Part shown: positions 5,033 through 6,077 of the stretch, in pieces | How the letters are laid out: each line of letters starts with the position of its first letter | Position numbering within the stretch: position 1 is the first letter of the stretch | NCBI GenBank assembly: GCA_038230275.1 | Contig: JBBRNO010000241.1 | Coordinates: forward strand, 1-6,077 | Length of the DNA stretch: 6,077 nt | From: JANXXV01 sp038230275 | Lineage (GTDB): Bacteria; Acidobacteriota; Terriglobia; Bryobacterales; Bryobacteraceae | Reading direction: 5' to 3' | Translations under genes and position numbers: made by a program | Notes under the pieces: generated by a model | What the model saw: only the letters and a program-made list of their open reading frames with translations | Told to the model about the DNA's origin: nothing | The model's database searches: none

Positions 5033-6077
5033 CCGCGTTGTGATTCACGGCTACCTGAGCGGTCTGTCGCGGCCCGGTCAGGTGGTGCATTTTTTCCGGG
5101 ACGTTGTTGGCGAGACGGTGATCGACAAGGCAGTGCTCTCGCGCCGGACCAATGAATATCAGGCATGGGTTGAGGCGTACGCGCGGAATCACGGCATACA
5201 GATTGAGTGGGCGGAACCGAAGGCGCGCAAGGAGGATTACGTCCGCCCTGCGCAGCACCGCATGAAGAGCGCCGGCCGGCACGGGGTGTTCTTCATTCTG
5301 AAGAGCATGGAACAGGGGCAGACGTTCCGTTCCACGGCTCCGAAGTATCCGACGGACGACCCGAACTACCGTATCCTGGGGCGGCAAAGGAGCCGTTTCA
5401 CGCACTACTACTTCTACATTGAAGACGAGGTGCTTGGGCCGATGTCGATGCGGGTCGCCTCGTTCTTTCCGTTTCAGACGACATACTACCTGAACGGTCA
5501 CAACTTCATCGAGCGGGAACTGAACCGCGAGCAGGTGCGGTTCCGCAAGAACGATAACGCCTTCCTGGCGGTCTCCGATGTCAGCGCGTTACAGGCGGCT
5601 GCCGATCGCTTCACTTCGGGCGCGATTCAAAAGCGTCTCCACCACTGGACGTTGCGGCTCGGTCCCAGCTTCTCCAAACGAGAGCGGGCGGCCATGAACC
5701 TGAGCCGGTTCTACGCCGTGAACCAGGTCGAGTACTGCCGGAACTTCATTTTCAAACGGCATTTCCCCATTCATAAGATCTTCGAGCGTTCCTGTGAGAT
5801 CGGCTTATGGCACATGACGGCCAACAAGATCTCGGAAATCTTCGGCAGCCGGATCACCAAGAAGCTGAAGGGCAAGCTGAACACGACGCTGGAGCAGATC
5901 GAACACGGCCATCACATCTTCCGGGCGTACTGGAATAACGCCTTCATCAAGCAGTACGAGAAGTTCTCCACGTTCCTGCGCAATGAAGTCTGCTCGAACA
6001 ATCTCACCGACTTTGGGCTGAAGAAAGGCCTGAGCCACCTGGAGGCGGTGCGGCGGAAGTTCCTTGAGGTCACCGAC
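4974..6077 (+). CDS. Large conserved-looking protein of unknown function, 3' end beyond the window
   Basis: Open for 368 codons from the ATG at 4974 to the window edge with no stop, so it is partial. I recall similar hypothetical proteins, often in several copies, in environmental bacterial genomes, but cannot name a family or function. Seen: an N-terminal aromatic/hydrophobic stretch LLIFVYHCFDRVVIHGYL (11-28), too short and polar for a clear membrane segment; KEDYVRP (86-92); a central block rich in Tyr and Phe, RFTHYYFYIEDEVLGP (141-156) then FFPFQTTYYLNGHNFIEREL (164-183); RKNDNAF (191-197); and a basic, helical C-terminal half with NQVEYCRNFIFKR (250-262). There is no signal peptide and no Walker, HUH or classical integrase motif. 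The composition suggests a cytoplasmic nucleic-acid-binding protein. Inference: the alternating strands around 141-183 with D20, the acidic E150/D151/E152 cluster and D194 could belong to a nuclease-like fold. Its setting among insertion sequences hints at a mobile-element gene. Confidence 0.85.
   Translation, partial: METFTKLFGSLLIFVYHCFDRVVIHGYLSGLSRPGQVVHFFRDVVGETVIDKAVLSRRTNEYQAWVEAYARNHGIQIEWAEPKARKEDYVRPAQHRMKSAGRHGVFFILKSMEQGQTFRSTAPKYPTDDPNYRILGRQRSRFTHYYFYIEDEVLGPMSMRVASFFPFQTTYYLNGHNFIERELNREQVRFRKNDNAFLAVSDVSALQAAADRFTSGAIQKRLHHWTLRLGPSFSKRERAAMNLSRFYAVNQVEYCRNFIFKRHFPIHKIFERSCEIGLWHMTANKISEIFGSRITKKLKGKLNTTLEQIEHGHHIFRAYWNNAFIKQYEKFSTFLRNEVCSNNLTDFGLKKGLSHLEAVRRKFLEVTD

Overview
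The window is GC-rich bacterial DNA made almost entirely of mobile-element genes. There is no housekeeping gene, RNA gene or CRISPR array to place it taxonomically. The IS3-type transposase and the unknown 3' protein resemble sequences I associate with soil Acidobacteriota and similar environmental genomes, but that is recollection and a weak inference.

Layout from left to right. (1) Positions 1-2821, minus strand, carry most of an IS66-type element, read right to left: a 13-codon tail of tnpA, then tnpB (2428-2775), a DUF4338/DruA-like gene (1508-2377), and the transposase tnpC (9-1511). The DruA-like gene sits inside the transposition operon and shares an ATGA stop/start overlap with tnpC. 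(2) Positions 2822-4325, plus strand, are a complete IS3-family element of 1504 bp. It has 32-bp imperfect terminal inverted repeats, orfA, orfB with an intact DD(35)E triad, and a clear -1 frameshift signal (T TTT TTG followed by a stem-loop). (3) Positions 4326 to about 4454, minus strand, hold the first 25 codons of an IS200/IS605 TnpA (Y1 transposase) and its left-end hairpin. The gene is cut off by the IS3 right end. (4) Positions 4455-4783 contain no convincing gene but several possible hairpins. (5) Positions 4784-6077, plus strand, hold a small HTH-like ORF overlapping a long gene (4974 to the window end, 368 codons, open at the 3' edge). The long gene belongs to no family I can name.

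How it fits together. The IS3 element separates two truncated genes from different transposons (IS66 tnpA and IS200 tnpA) and has no matching target duplication. It therefore looks like a rearrangement junction rather than a simple insertion. The best candidates for something undescribed are the DruA-like gene as a built-in IS66 component, and the 3' module of structured leader, HTH-like ORF and large unknown protein, which may be another type of mobile element.
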